Shown: positions 34,953 through 43,358 of the stretch, in pieces
Layout of the letters: every line of letters begins with the position of its first letter
Numbering within the stretch: position 1 is the stretch's first letter
DNA from: Cycloclasticus sp.
GTDB taxonomy: Bacteria; Pseudomonadota; Gammaproteobacteria; Methylococcales; Cycloclasticaceae
Assembly: GCA_040743155.1 (NCBI GenBank)
Contig: JBFLJU010000001.1
Span: 2,229,144-2,293,143 of the forward strand
Reading direction: 5' to 3'
Length of the DNA stretch: 64,000 bases
Translations under genes and position numbers: made by a program
Notes under the pieces: model-generated
Seen by the model: only the letters and a program-made list of their open reading frames with translations
The model's database searches: none
What the model was told of the DNA's origin: nothing

Positions 34953-36116
34953 CTATTGCCCCATTATTAATGCTGCGTGATACTGCATTCGTCCACCGTA
35001 TCCGGTAACTAGTACATTATCTAGTTTACTTAATTGCCGTTCGCCCGCCTTATTTCGCAATTGCATAATAGCTTCTGATACAGCTGTAGCACCCTGCATA
35101 TAATAGCCAGATAAATGCCCGCCACCTGTATTCACAGGTAATTGACCACCTGGGCCTATGCCTTTTTCGACAATGAACTCAGCTGCTGTGCCTGGCTCAC
35201 AAAAACCACACATCTCGAGGTTTATCAGCGTTGAAATACTAAACGCATCATAAAATTCACAGGCATCAATATCATTGGCTGAAACACCTGCCATTTTATA
35301 GGCTGTTTCTGCGGCTTTTTTAGCCCCTGTTTCTATCTCTGGTTGAAAGCCTCTGCGGTTGGTATTTCCCTTGTGACCTTGCCCCATACCATAAATAAAC
35401 GCCGCTGGCTCCGGTTGATCGGCCGCTGATGCAGCATCACTCACCACCACAGCAATTGAACCATTAACAGGGTATGCACAATCCAACATTCGCAACGGCT
35501 CTACTAACCAAGGTGATGCATGATGGTCTTCCATCGTCATTGGTTTTTTGATTTTCGCAAGAGGATTCAATTTTGCCCACTCACGATTTGCCATTGCTAC
35601 TAACGCTAAGTCGTCTGTTGTTCGGCCATACACCGCTAAGTATCGCTGAGCCGCCATCGCATAGGCGGCTATTGCACTGTAAAAGCCATTCGCTATTTCG
35701 ATGCCTAACTTACCCATCATCGGCATGGCAATAGCAAACGATTCCGCTGCTGAGCTATCCGGCTGTATAGGTGTATCTGCAAAAACACAAACTACTTTCG
35801 TGGCCAAGCCTGACTGAATAGCCATGGTTGCTTGCTGCAGCGTTTGAATCATCGAACTGCCTTCTGCCTCGACCACATTCAACAAGCCCAAGTTTTTTAA
35901 TCCGGCATAATCTTGAAGATCCATCGGCATTGCCGATAAATCTTCAATAGGGCTTTTATTGATAAGCAAACCATCGATATCTGAATGCTTTAAACCTGCA
36001 TCATCAATTGCCAAGCCAATAGCTTCTACCGCTAATTGCCAAGATGTCGCCGAGTATTCACGGCTTAACTCGGTCATACCCAAGCCTGTAACAGCTGATA
36101 AAGGTGTCCTTTTCAT
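34953..36116 (-). CDS. Thiolase-like (SCP-x/lipid-transfer) protein lacking the nucleophilic Cys
   Basis: This is a 387-residue thiolase-superfamily protein, the length of Ltp2-type retro-aldolases. The position of the acyl-accepting Cys reads AEGSSMIQ, with Ser 87/88. FYDAFS (about 288-293) and GGGHLSGYYMQGA (His334) are present, but the usual GHP and C-x-G ends are not. It therefore should not perform thiolysis in the classical way. Together with the DUF35 protein downstream, an aldolase-type C-C cleavage of a CoA ester is the best guess. It starts 4 bases after the dioxygenase beta subunit. Confidence 0.85.
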   Translation of the reverse strand: MKRTPLSAVTGLGMTELSREYSATSWQLAVEAIGLAIDDAGLKHSDIDGLLINKSPIEDLSAMPMDLQDYAGLKNLGLLNVVEAEGSSMIQTLQQATMAIQSGLATKVVCVFADTPIQPDSSAAESFAIAMPMMGKLGIEIANGFYSAIAAYAMAAQRYLAVYGRTTDDLALVAMANREWAKLNPLAKIKKPMTMEDHHASPWLVEPLRMLDCAYPVNGSIAVVVSDAASAADQPEPAAFIYGMGQGHKGNTNRRGFQPEIETGAKKAAETAYKMAGVSANDIDACEFYDAFSISTLINLEMCGFCEPGTAAEFIVEKGIGPGGQLPVNTGGGHLSGYYMQGATAVSEAIMQLRNKAGERQLSKLDNVLVTGYGGRMQYHAALIMGQ

Positions 36117-36120
36117 CCGA

Positions 36121-36657
36121 CTAAATTAGAAACGACAAGGTTGGGATTGGCTGCAATCCATTCACAAGAATGATTTTCTTCATGTGCATTTGGAAAGCGT
36201 CATCTCGTCGGCTTAAAATATAAACTAAGCGACCTGACCAAATTCTAAATGTATTGGTTGCTTGAGCAGAAAACTCCGGTAAATAAAAGTTAGCTTCAAC
36301 TTTATATCGCCCATCCGCTTCTTCTGAATACTCATAATTAGAAATGACTCGGCGTAAACCCGATACAGGCAATTGACTATACCGATAGCCTGTTTTGAGT
36401 TGGCGAATTCGTGTAGCAATCCGAGTACGGTTATCGTACAAATGAGATACTTTTTTAGCTGGATCGTCACCTTCTTTAAGCGGCACCCAATACACTGCAT
36501 CATCAGCCCAAAGGTCTTCCCACTCTTGGTATTGAGACTCATCCGCTAACCTAGCCTCGCGAACTATAAATGCTTCAAGCTCTAACGCAATATCATGTGA
36601 TACGCTTCCCATTGTTTTCTCCCCGTCCTTACAAGACGATAGTGATACGTTTCCCAT
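36121..36657 (-). CDS. Aromatic-ring-hydroxylating dioxygenase beta subunit (cluster B)
   Basis: This is the small structural subunit of the second dioxygenase (178 residues from the first ATG, 163 from the second). It shows FIVREARLADESQYQEWEDLW (ARLADESQYQEWEDLW), DAVYWVPL, and the C-terminal MHMKKIILVNG typical of the family. Two starts are credible. The ATG at 36655-36657 overlaps the alpha stop (TAATG) with AGGAG before it. A second ATG at 36610-36612 has GGGGAG six bases upstream. The two start regions are near-identical in sequence, as if duplicated. Confidence 0.88.
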   Translation of the reverse strand: MGNVSLSSCKDGEKTMGSVSHDIALELEAFIVREARLADESQYQEWEDLWADDAVYWVPLKEGDDPAKKVSHLYDNRTRIATRIRQLKTGYRYSQLPVSGLRRVISNYEYSEEADGRYKVEANFYLPEFSAQATNTFRIWSGRLVYILSRRDDAFQMHMKKIILVNGLQPIPTLSFLI

Positions 36658-36675
36658 TACTTCACTCCTGTCATT
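36605..36675 (-). repeat. Tandemly duplicated translation start of the cluster B beta subunit
   Basis: On the minus strand GACAGGAGTGAAGTAATGGG (ATG at 36657) and GACGGGGAGAAAACAATGGG (ATG at 36612) lie 45 bases apart in the same frame. Both continue into nearly the same bases (AAACGTATCAC and AAGCGTATCAC), so both encode MG(N/S)VS. Each copy has its own purine-rich ribosome-binding site. Confidence 0.75.
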
Positions 36676-37898
36676 ACGTCACGGTAGTGAAACCAAAACC
36701 CTCGATTAGATGTTTCATCTGTCATATGAGACGTGATGACACCATCTTTATCACTCGTTTCGCGATTTAAGCCTCGGCTTAAATCGCACCAAGGATCACC
36801 CGACAACAACGCTATTTGCGCTCTTTCTGCAATGCTTGCATCATCCGCTAGCAAGAAAGCTGCTGGACCTAAGGCACCCTCACTTTGTCTCAGTAATTTA
36901 AAGTCTAATTCTGGAGCGCCATCAAGAAACATTGGCGTACTCCACTGAACCGCTGAATTCGTGCCTGTTGGTTGAAAAATAACAATATTCATCTCACCCA
37001 AAAACAGATTAGGAAAAATACAGGCGTGCGGTGGACCAGCGTATAAAATTTTATCCGCCTTTTCCTGCCCATAAGCCTCTCGCATACTATCGACGTATGA
37101 TTTAACCTTCTCAGGTGTTGAGCCTAACCAGTCCAGTGTTTTCGCATAACCCGCTGAGAAGTCAATTTCAGTATGCCCATTACCCCAGTCTTTTATAACG
37201 CCCTGAATACTATCCTCGGCACCGACAAACTCTCCATACTGAGAGTCAATTGCCATAACAAAAGATTGATGCACATAATTAACGTGATAGCCATCAGTGT
37301 CATTTTCAGGCAGCATCTTCCAGTTCGCGTCAAAGTGCTGACGAACCCAACCACCTCGCAAATCAATTTTCCCAGTTGGCGACATTTCACAAGAACGGTC
37401 AATTAACGATTTTGCATTACCGAGGTAATCATCAAAACTGAGTTCTGGTTGGACAAACGAGGCAAAAACAAAACCACGATAACTATCACTCACCAATGTT
37501 TGCAGACCCAGCTCCGCTAACGGCTTCTCAAAGCCACCGGGGTAAGCTACGTCCATCAAGGTACCATCTAAACCAAACACCCAACCATGATACGGGCAAG
37601 TAAAGTTACGCTTATTACCCTCTGCTTCATTACACAGCATATTGCCTCGGTGCATACAGCGGTTAGCATGCACCTTTATAGAACCATCTTTATCACGAAC
37701 CATGATCACGGATGAACGGCCAATTTCTCGAACTAAGTAATCGCCCCTTTCTTTTATTTCACTTTCATGGCCGACATACACCCAGCTCTTATGAAAAATC
37801 TTTTCCAACTCATCTGCGTATATTTCATCCGAAGTATACAAAGACCCATGTACTTTATCCGATTGAATAAGGTGGTTATAATCAATTTCTGTTGTCAT
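36657..37898 (-). CDS. Aromatic-ring-hydroxylating dioxygenase alpha subunit (cluster B)
   Basis: The start is the ATG at 37896-37898 with AAGGAG upstream, giving 413 residues beginning MTTEIDYNHL; the frame extends 12 codons further without similarity. Rieske ligands are C81-x-H83 and C101-x2-H104 (CMHRGN, CPYHGW). The iron site is ENDTDGYHVNYVH, with D202, H205 and H210, and LLADDASIAERAQIALL supplies the C-terminal carboxylate region. It differs clearly from the cluster A subunit, suggesting a different substrate. It lies between a membrane methyltransferase and its own beta-subunit gene. Confidence 0.92.
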   Translation of the reverse strand: MTTEIDYNHLIQSDKVHGSLYTSDEIYADELEKIFHKSWVYVGHESEIKERGDYLVREIGRSSVIMVRDKDGSIKVHANRCMHRGNMLCNEAEGNKRNFTCPYHGWVFGLDGTLMDVAYPGGFEKPLAELGLQTLVSDSYRGFVFASFVQPELSFDDYLGNAKSLIDRSCEMSPTGKIDLRGGWVRQHFDANWKMLPENDTDGYHVNYVHQSFVMAIDSQYGEFVGAEDSIQGVIKDWGNGHTEIDFSAGYAKTLDWLGSTPEKVKSYVDSMREAYGQEKADKILYAGPPHACIFPNLFLGEMNIVIFQPTGTNSAVQWSTPMFLDGAPELDFKLLRQSEGALGPAAFLLADDASIAERAQIALLSGDPWCDLSRGLNRETSDKDGVITSHMTDETSNRGFWFHYRDVMTGVK

Positions 37899-37973
37899 TT
37901 TGACTCCTTCAGTTATTTCCCTCAGCCTAAGCATTTACTTTCTTCATTTCAATGACTTAGGTCAGTTTTATCA

Positions 37974-38438
37974 TTAAATCCATCGCCTTACTTGCGAACA
38001 AAAAAGGCTGTATTCATTCTCAAACAGTGTTGTTAAGGCTCTCTCTTCTGGCTTAATTTGGAACTGGTTCATATAAGCTACATATATTACTAAGCAAATA
38101 AAACCATACGGCGAACCAAGCCAAACCAGCCACGCTATCAAAAAAATTAAGTTTCCAACATACATTGGATTTCTTGTGTATTGGTAAATTCCACTTGTTA
38201 CCAGGCTTGATGCATTATTTGGCTTGATCGGGTTAACCGTCGTTTTTGCTTGCATAAACAACCACAGCGCAGCGAAGTCCACCAATAAACCCAGTGCTAC
38301 AAACACACCGCAAACAATTGACTTATAGGGCACCTCAACAGCTGGCGTCCCAAGTTTGCTAGCCAACAGCCACATAAGAGCGGCCATTACTAATGCTACA
38401 ACTGGTGGTGGTATTTTTCGCTCTAAACTAGATAGCAT
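37974..38438 (-). CDS. Isoprenylcysteine-methyltransferase-like membrane protein
   Basis: This is a 154-residue membrane protein with four or so hydrophobic segments. The motif GIYQYTRNPMYVGNLIFLIAW (YTRNPMYVGN, about residues 89-98) and a C-terminal PEERALTTLFENEYSLFC stretch (EERALTTLFENEY) are characteristic of the PEMT/ICMT family of SAM-dependent membrane methyltransferases. It overlaps nothing and sits 4 bases after the AlkB-like hydroxylase gene. A methyltransferase directly after a hydroxylase hints at O-methylation or carboxyl methylation of the product, but many such proteins have unknown substrates. Confidence 0.82.
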   Translation of the reverse strand: MLSSLERKIPPPVVALVMAALMWLLASKLGTPAVEVPYKSIVCGVFVALGLLVDFAALWLFMQAKTTVNPIKPNNASSLVTSGIYQYTRNPMYVGNLIFLIAWLVWLGSPYGFICLVIYVAYMNQFQIKPEERALTTLFENEYSLFCSQVRRWI

Positions 38439-38442
38439 TCAG

Positions 38443-39675
38443 TTATTTAATATCTGCAATAACAGCCCTTTCCACAAACCTTTCTGGCAAGGTGTTTGGC
38501 AGGGCATAAGGAATAATATCCGCCGTATCATAAAACTCCTCGATAATTGGGTGCATCATTTTTCGCCATAAAGACGGCACCAACGCTACAAATAAAATAT
38601 TCAGGTAGCCAAGGGGCAAACGCGGTGCTTTATCCATCACTCTCAACACCTGATAAGGGCGTCCAACGTTAGCGTGGTGATCTGAATGCCGATCTATTTG
38701 ACACATAAAAAAGCTGCTAATAATCATGCTGTCATCCCAGGCATGTTCAGGGCGAATTTTTTCATAAGTACCGTCCGCGTTTTGTTTACGCATTAAACCA
38801 TAATGCTCCGCAAAATCTGCCGTCGCCAACAACATCCTTGGAAATAGGTACTGCAAAATAAATAGCGGCAAACTTAACCAGCCAAAAAGGTAGACCAAGA
38901 AAGAGAACCAAGCCACTTGCGCTAACGTAATCTTAATCATTTTGTTATCGAAGTTTAGCCAGCTTAGACCCTTTCGAGTTAAACGTTTTGCTTCAACCTG
39001 CCAAGCACAAATTGATTTTCTAATCGTACTGCGCAAAGCAAAGCGCCAGAAATTCTCACCATAGGGTGCTGTCGCATGATCTTCTGGTGTAGCAACAGTT
39101 AAGTGGTGGTGGAAATTATGATACACATAAAAGTCGGCCATACTAATCGGAGTCATTAGTGCTTGCCCCATAAATCGGTCAAACTGATTACCGTGGTGAC
39201 AAAGCTCATGACCTGGCGTAGCGCCAAAGCCTGTTACCAAACCCAGCGACAAAGCCAAACCAATAATTTCACCTTGGGTTAGTGGCTGATAAGTAATACC
39301 CAATACCGTGAACATATCCATCGGCGTATTCGTTATTAATGAATAACAAAATAATGTAATCAAAAATTGCACCGGTATATACGCCCATAACATCACGCGA
39401 TAAAACAGACTTTGCTCCAGTTCTTGTTCCATTTCAGCTGGTGCGTTAATAGGATCATCACCCACGATAGGGTCTAGAATCATACAAATAACAAATGCCC
39501 CCACTGTTAACCAATACCAATGCCCACCTCCTAAAAAGTGCGCCACGACTGGCGTGGTTGCAAATAACAATATCGGTATCGTCGTGAAGCGGGTAACGAT
39601 ACTAACCTTTCTCTTAATATTCTCTGGGGCGTTTACAGCTGGAAACATTGTCTTTCCTTTACTCAAATTACTCAT
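38443..39675 (-). CDS. AlkB/XylM-like membrane hydroxylase (non-haem di-iron)
   Basis: This is a 410-residue integral membrane protein with about six hydrophobic helices. The eight or more His ligands of the fatty-acid-desaturase/hydroxylase family are present: H156-ELC-HH (160-161), H186-NF-HHH (189-191), EHYGL with H291, and DRHSDHHAN (H330, H333, H334). AlkB and XylM put oxygen on terminal methyl groups of alkanes or alkyl-aromatics using rubredoxin or a reductase. None is encoded beside it. The ATG at 39675 starts MSNLSKGKTM; an internal ATG at 39648, with AAAGGAAAG upstream, is an equally good start. It leads cluster B. Confidence 0.9.
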   Translation of the reverse strand: MSNLSKGKTMFPAVNAPENIKRKVSIVTRFTTIPILLFATTPVVAHFLGGGHWYWLTVGAFVICMILDPIVGDDPINAPAEMEQELEQSLFYRVMLWAYIPVQFLITLFCYSLITNTPMDMFTVLGITYQPLTQGEIIGLALSLGLVTGFGATPGHELCHHGNQFDRFMGQALMTPISMADFYVYHNFHHHLTVATPEDHATAPYGENFWRFALRSTIRKSICAWQVEAKRLTRKGLSWLNFDNKMIKITLAQVAWFSFLVYLFGWLSLPLFILQYLFPRMLLATADFAEHYGLMRKQNADGTYEKIRPEHAWDDSMIISSFFMCQIDRHSDHHANVGRPYQVLRVMDKAPRLPLGYLNILFVALVPSLWRKMMHPIIEEFYDTADIIPYALPNTLPERFVERAVIADIK

Positions 39676-39855
39676 TAAATTTAATTATAAACTTTTATTT
39701 ATAACAGTCAGTAGTTAGATTAAATCATTTTAAGACAATAATCACTTTTCCTAATATTTAAGTATGATTTTCAATAAAAGTTACTTATCATCCTTAATTG
39801 CTCTCTTGGCCATTTTAATAACGGCCCTTACAACAGCCTAATCATCAGGAAAACC
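39676..39855. promoter_or_regulatory. Divergent promoter region with shared 14-base motif
   Basis: This gap lies between the AlkB-like gene (minus) and the C-C hydrolase gene (plus). It contains TTAAATCATTTTAA at 39719-39732. The same 14 bases occur upstream of the second DUF1302 gene at 47700-47713, in the same orientation relative to the gene. It is a nearly palindromic, AT-rich candidate operator for cluster B and the transport cluster. Confidence 0.4.
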
Positions 39856-40707
39856 ATGCAAAAATCTAATATTCAAACAGGCTCTTTTCAAACTTTTTTA
39901 AATGAAGCAGGAGAAGATAACGATACCGCTATTTTATTACTGCATGGCTCTGGCCCCGGTGCCAACGCCATGTCTAACTGGCAGTTTGCGCTACCTTTCT
40001 TAGCTGAAAATTATCATTGCCTTGCTCCAGATATCGCGGGTTTTGGCCTCAGCCAACATAATTCACCTCCAAGTGGCACTAGTGAATGGATTGATATTTG
40101 GGTGCAACAACAAATTGATTTATTAGATGCGAAAGGTATCGAGCAAGCTCATATTGTGGGTAATTCCATGGGCGGCGGCGTGACTTTACACCTGCTTAGC
40201 AGACACCCTGAGCGCTTCAAAAAAGCAGTTCTTATGGGCCCGGTTGGCGCTCCATTTAAACCGACCGAAGGGTTAACCAAAGGTTGGGAGTTCTACAAGA
40301 ACCCTTCTCAAGACGCCTTGGAATATTTGATCACCAAGTTCCTATACGACCCTAGTTTATTAGGTGCGGATATTGCGAAAATTGCCGCGCAGCGATTCGA
40401 AAATGTGATGAAAGATGAGGTTCGCGTCCAATTTGAAGCGATGTTCAGCGGTGGAACAAAAAAAGGTATCGACGCCTTTGTCTTATCAGATGAAGCATTG
40501 AACAATATCCCTCACCAAATGCTCATCACCCATGCACGGGAAGATTTCTTTATCCCCCTTAATAATGCCTATCACCTGATTGAAAGAATCCCTCAGGCAC
40601 AATTACATGTCTTCGACCATTGCGGTCATTGGATACAAATCGAAAAGAAAGTCGCCTTTAATAACCTAACAAAGTTCTTCTTTGATGGGCTCTTAGACGA
40701 CGAATAG
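39856..40707 (+). CDS. Alpha/beta-hydrolase, meta-cleavage-product C-C hydrolase type
   Basis: This 283-residue alpha/beta-hydrolase has an oxyanion region LLLHGSGPGANAMSNW (HGSGPGA, about residues 30-36) and the nucleophile elbow GNSMGG (S104). The acid is in HAREDFF (D230) and the base in DHCGHW (H258). The HGSGPGA motif and overall pattern match BphD/MhpC-type hydrolases that cut vinylogous diketones after ring meta-cleavage. It could act downstream of an extradiol dioxygenase, but no classical meta-cleavage dioxygenase gene lies next to it. It is the only plus-strand gene among clusters A-C apart from azoR and its remnant. Confidence 0.88.
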   Translation: MQKSNIQTGSFQTFLNEAGEDNDTAILLLHGSGPGANAMSNWQFALPFLAENYHCLAPDIAGFGLSQHNSPPSGTSEWIDIWVQQQIDLLDAKGIEQAHIVGNSMGGGVTLHLLSRHPERFKKAVLMGPVGAPFKPTEGLTKGWEFYKNPSQDALEYLITKFLYDPSLLGADIAKIAAQRFENVMKDEVRVQFEAMFSGGTKKGIDAFVLSDEALNNIPHQMLITHAREDFFIPLNNAYHLIERIPQAQLHVFDHCGHWIQIEKKVAFNNLTKFFFDGLLDDE

Positions 40708-40986
40708 GCTAAAAACCATCGGTTGTCAAAGGCATTTAAACGTATCGTCCAGCAAACCACTATTAGCGCCAACCTTCCGTTCTAACCACTACGTTCAGAG
40801 CCACTACACTCATTAAAAATACATTCAACGATGACCGTCATTTGGCGGTCATCTTGCATCAGAAAATATAGATTTTGGTCAACGCTTAAACCCTTCCAAC
40901 TGTTCCGTTATCAAGCTCAAATCCGGTCCACGCAGTCAACGAGCTGATTGCGCTCGATAACTGCGTGGGCTGAAAAGATATTTGGT
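40708..40986. repeat. Convergent intergenic region with two strong hairpins
   Basis: No gene is present. A perfect 8-bp stem GATGACCG/CGGTCATC (40830-40853) is followed by a larger one. CCACGCAGT/ACTGCGTGG (40928-40936 with 40960-40968) encloses an inner CGAGC/GCTCG stem (40940-40944 with 40952-40956). Neither has a T-run for classical termination. They lie between the convergent hydrolase and RND genes. A REP-like element or RNA-processing structure is possible; only one copy is seen here. Confidence 0.55.
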
Positions 40987-43341
40987 CTAGCTAATTTCCT
41001 TAGTTTTTTGCGGGTAAAGAAAACTTGCCAACGCTGGTATTAAAATAATCGCTCCCAACATGTTCACAAAAAACATATAGGCCAGCAATATGCCCATATC
41101 TGCTTGGAACTTGAGGTCAGAAAAGTACCATGTAGCAACACCAAGTGTCATGGTCACTGATGTAAATACAACACCCGTTCCCACTTCTCTTAACGACTCA
41201 TAATACGACTGCAGTAACGTCTGCCCCGCGCCCATATGTGCACGCATGCGAGCAAACAGATAGATACCGTAATCGACACCAACACCCACGCCCATTGCTA
41301 AAACGGGCAAGGTTGATACTTTCAAGCCTATGCCTAAGTACACCATAACGGCGTTTGCCAAGTAAGCAACCAAAGCTAATGGTACGACGATACAGATGGT
41401 CGCCCTGATAGACATAAACGTTAAGAAGCAAAACAAACCAACCGCAGCAAAAAGAATCAGTTCAATTCTTGTTTGCGCTTTTGCAACAATCTCGTTAGTT
41501 GCCGCCATAATGCCGGCATTGCCCATTGCAGGTACAAAAGTAACACTCTCGTTTTTATTCTGCTCTTCAAATACATTAACCGCTGCCATAACACGGTCTA
41601 AGGTTTCAGCCCTATGGTCCGTTAAATAAATCGTAACCGGCATAACCGTACAGTCATTTGAGAAAAGCGCCTGTGACATTTCCACCCTGTAAATATTGGC
41701 TGAAATCATCTTCTCATTTCGAGGAATGCCCAAAAATTTGGGATTGGCTTCATAGTTACCAACATTTCGTTCACGAATAACTTGGGATAGGGCTTTAACT
41801 GATTGAACGCCTTCAACATTTTGAAGTTGCCAAACAAAGTCATCAATTGTTTGCATAACACCAAAGTTTACACAAGCACCTTTGATATCTGACTTTGCCA
41901 ATATGACCATTTCATCAAGGCCCACCGAAAAGTTCGATTGAATTGCGTTGGCGTCCTGATTGTAGCGTGCATCCGGCCAAAACTCTGGCGCACCTGCCTC
42001 TACGTCACCAACAATCAACTGATCTTGTACCGACATGGCATAGACGCCTAAACCAACCGCAAGCGACAGCACGATTGCCGCGCTTTTTCTATTCGTTAAA
42101 GTCGCCAAACTTTTCCAAAAAGCATGGTCAGTCCCTTTTATACTATCTTGCGCTCTCTTAACTTCACTATCATTCAACTTAATGTAGGACAACAGTATCG
42201 GTAAAATGATTTTATTCGTCAGCAACATCACTGCCACCCCGATACTGGCAATAATTCCCAGCTCCCTAATAATAGGAATATCAATCAACACAATAACGCC
42301 AAAACCAACGGCGTCCGATATCAGCGCCGTTGCGCCTGGTATAAAAAGCTTGTAAAACGCCTGACGCGCTGCACCTACTGAGTTCTCACCACTGACGATA
42401 CCGATACGCCAAACATTCGTCATCTGAATAGCGTGACTCACACCAATTGCTAAAATCAAAAAGGGCACCAAGATAGACATTGGGTCAACCCCAAAGCCCA
42501 GTAGTTTAACCAAGCCTAATTGCCAACTCACCGAAATTAACGCAGTCGCAATAACTGCCAGTGCAAGTTTTATAGAGCCTGCGAAAAAAATCAACAATAC
42601 AAATGTAATAATTAAGGTGATGACAAAAAATCCAACAACCCCTTCAGCACCATCAATCACATCGCCAATAAAAGGCGCGAAACCAATAATATGAATTGAG
42701 ATACCGTTCGTTTCATAGGTATCTCTAATTTTGCTTAACCTCTCAGCAAACACTTCATAATCGATTTTCTGCTTGGTTACCGGGTCAAGCTCAACCAGAT
42801 CCGCAATCACTAGCGCACCCGACAGATCTTTGGCAACCGTCTTGCCTATTTCAGACGATTTAAACAGATTACTTTTAACCTCTTCAATTCGTTCAGGCGT
42901 TGCAATAAAGTCGGCCGGGACAATCTTTGATCCCGTAAAGCCTTCTTCACTAACCGCCACATAGTTAACATTGGGGGTAAACAATGACGTTACAGTACGC
43001 GCATCGACTCCATCCATCACCAACACTTCTGATGTGATCTTTTCCAATACTGTAAAAAACTCGGGGGTAAACATGTCGCCCTCCTTGTTTTCTACAAAGA
43101 TTGTTACGCGGTTAGCACCACCGAATTCATCACGGTGTTCTGTAAACGTCTTCATGTACGGATGAGACAATGGAATAGCCTTGTCAAACCCAGGAGAAAG
43201 CTGCTGATTAACGCCTTGATATGTTAAAAATACTGTTATCAATAATCCAATGATTAAAAATAATAAGCGGTGCTTTAACAGCGCATCTGCCATAAAGTCA
43301 GATACCTTGTGCACAAAATTTGATTCATGTTTCATAGTCAT
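40987..43341 (-). CDS. MMPL/RND-superfamily membrane protein
   Basis: This is a 784-residue inner-membrane protein with two repeats of an RND-type layout. Each has one helix, a large periplasmic loop (about residues 50-225 and 430-600) and five more helices. The second repeat has the proton-relay-like GVGVDYGIYLFARM (D690, Y691). The equivalent place in the first repeat is AIGVSHAIQ, without the Asp, so coupling may be asymmetric. It is shorter than three-part efflux RND pumps and lacks adaptor or TolC genes, resembling MmpL/HpnN-type lipid exporters or importers. It follows the Ycf48-like gene by 17 bases, in the order DUF1302-DUF1329-Ycf48-RND. Confidence 0.9.
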   Translation of the reverse strand: MTMKHESNFVHKVSDFMADALLKHRLLFLIIGLLITVFLTYQGVNQQLSPGFDKAIPLSHPYMKTFTEHRDEFGGANRVTIFVENKEGDMFTPEFFTVLEKITSEVLVMDGVDARTVTSLFTPNVNYVAVSEEGFTGSKIVPADFIATPERIEEVKSNLFKSSEIGKTVAKDLSGALVIADLVELDPVTKQKIDYEVFAERLSKIRDTYETNGISIHIIGFAPFIGDVIDGAEGVVGFFVITLIITFVLLIFFAGSIKLALAVIATALISVSWQLGLVKLLGFGVDPMSILVPFLILAIGVSHAIQMTNVWRIGIVSGENSVGAARQAFYKLFIPGATALISDAVGFGVIVLIDIPIIRELGIIASIGVAVMLLTNKIILPILLSYIKLNDSEVKRAQDSIKGTDHAFWKSLATLTNRKSAAIVLSLAVGLGVYAMSVQDQLIVGDVEAGAPEFWPDARYNQDANAIQSNFSVGLDEMVILAKSDIKGACVNFGVMQTIDDFVWQLQNVEGVQSVKALSQVIRERNVGNYEANPKFLGIPRNEKMISANIYRVEMSQALFSNDCTVMPVTIYLTDHRAETLDRVMAAVNVFEEQNKNESVTFVPAMGNAGIMAATNEIVAKAQTRIELILFAAVGLFCFLTFMSIRATICIVVPLALVAYLANAVMVYLGIGLKVSTLPVLAMGVGVGVDYGIYLFARMRAHMGAGQTLLQSYYESLREVGTGVVFTSVTMTLGVATWYFSDLKFQADMGILLAYMFFVNMLGAIILIPALASFLYPQKTKEIS

Positions 43342-43358
43342 TTATTGCTACCTTTACC

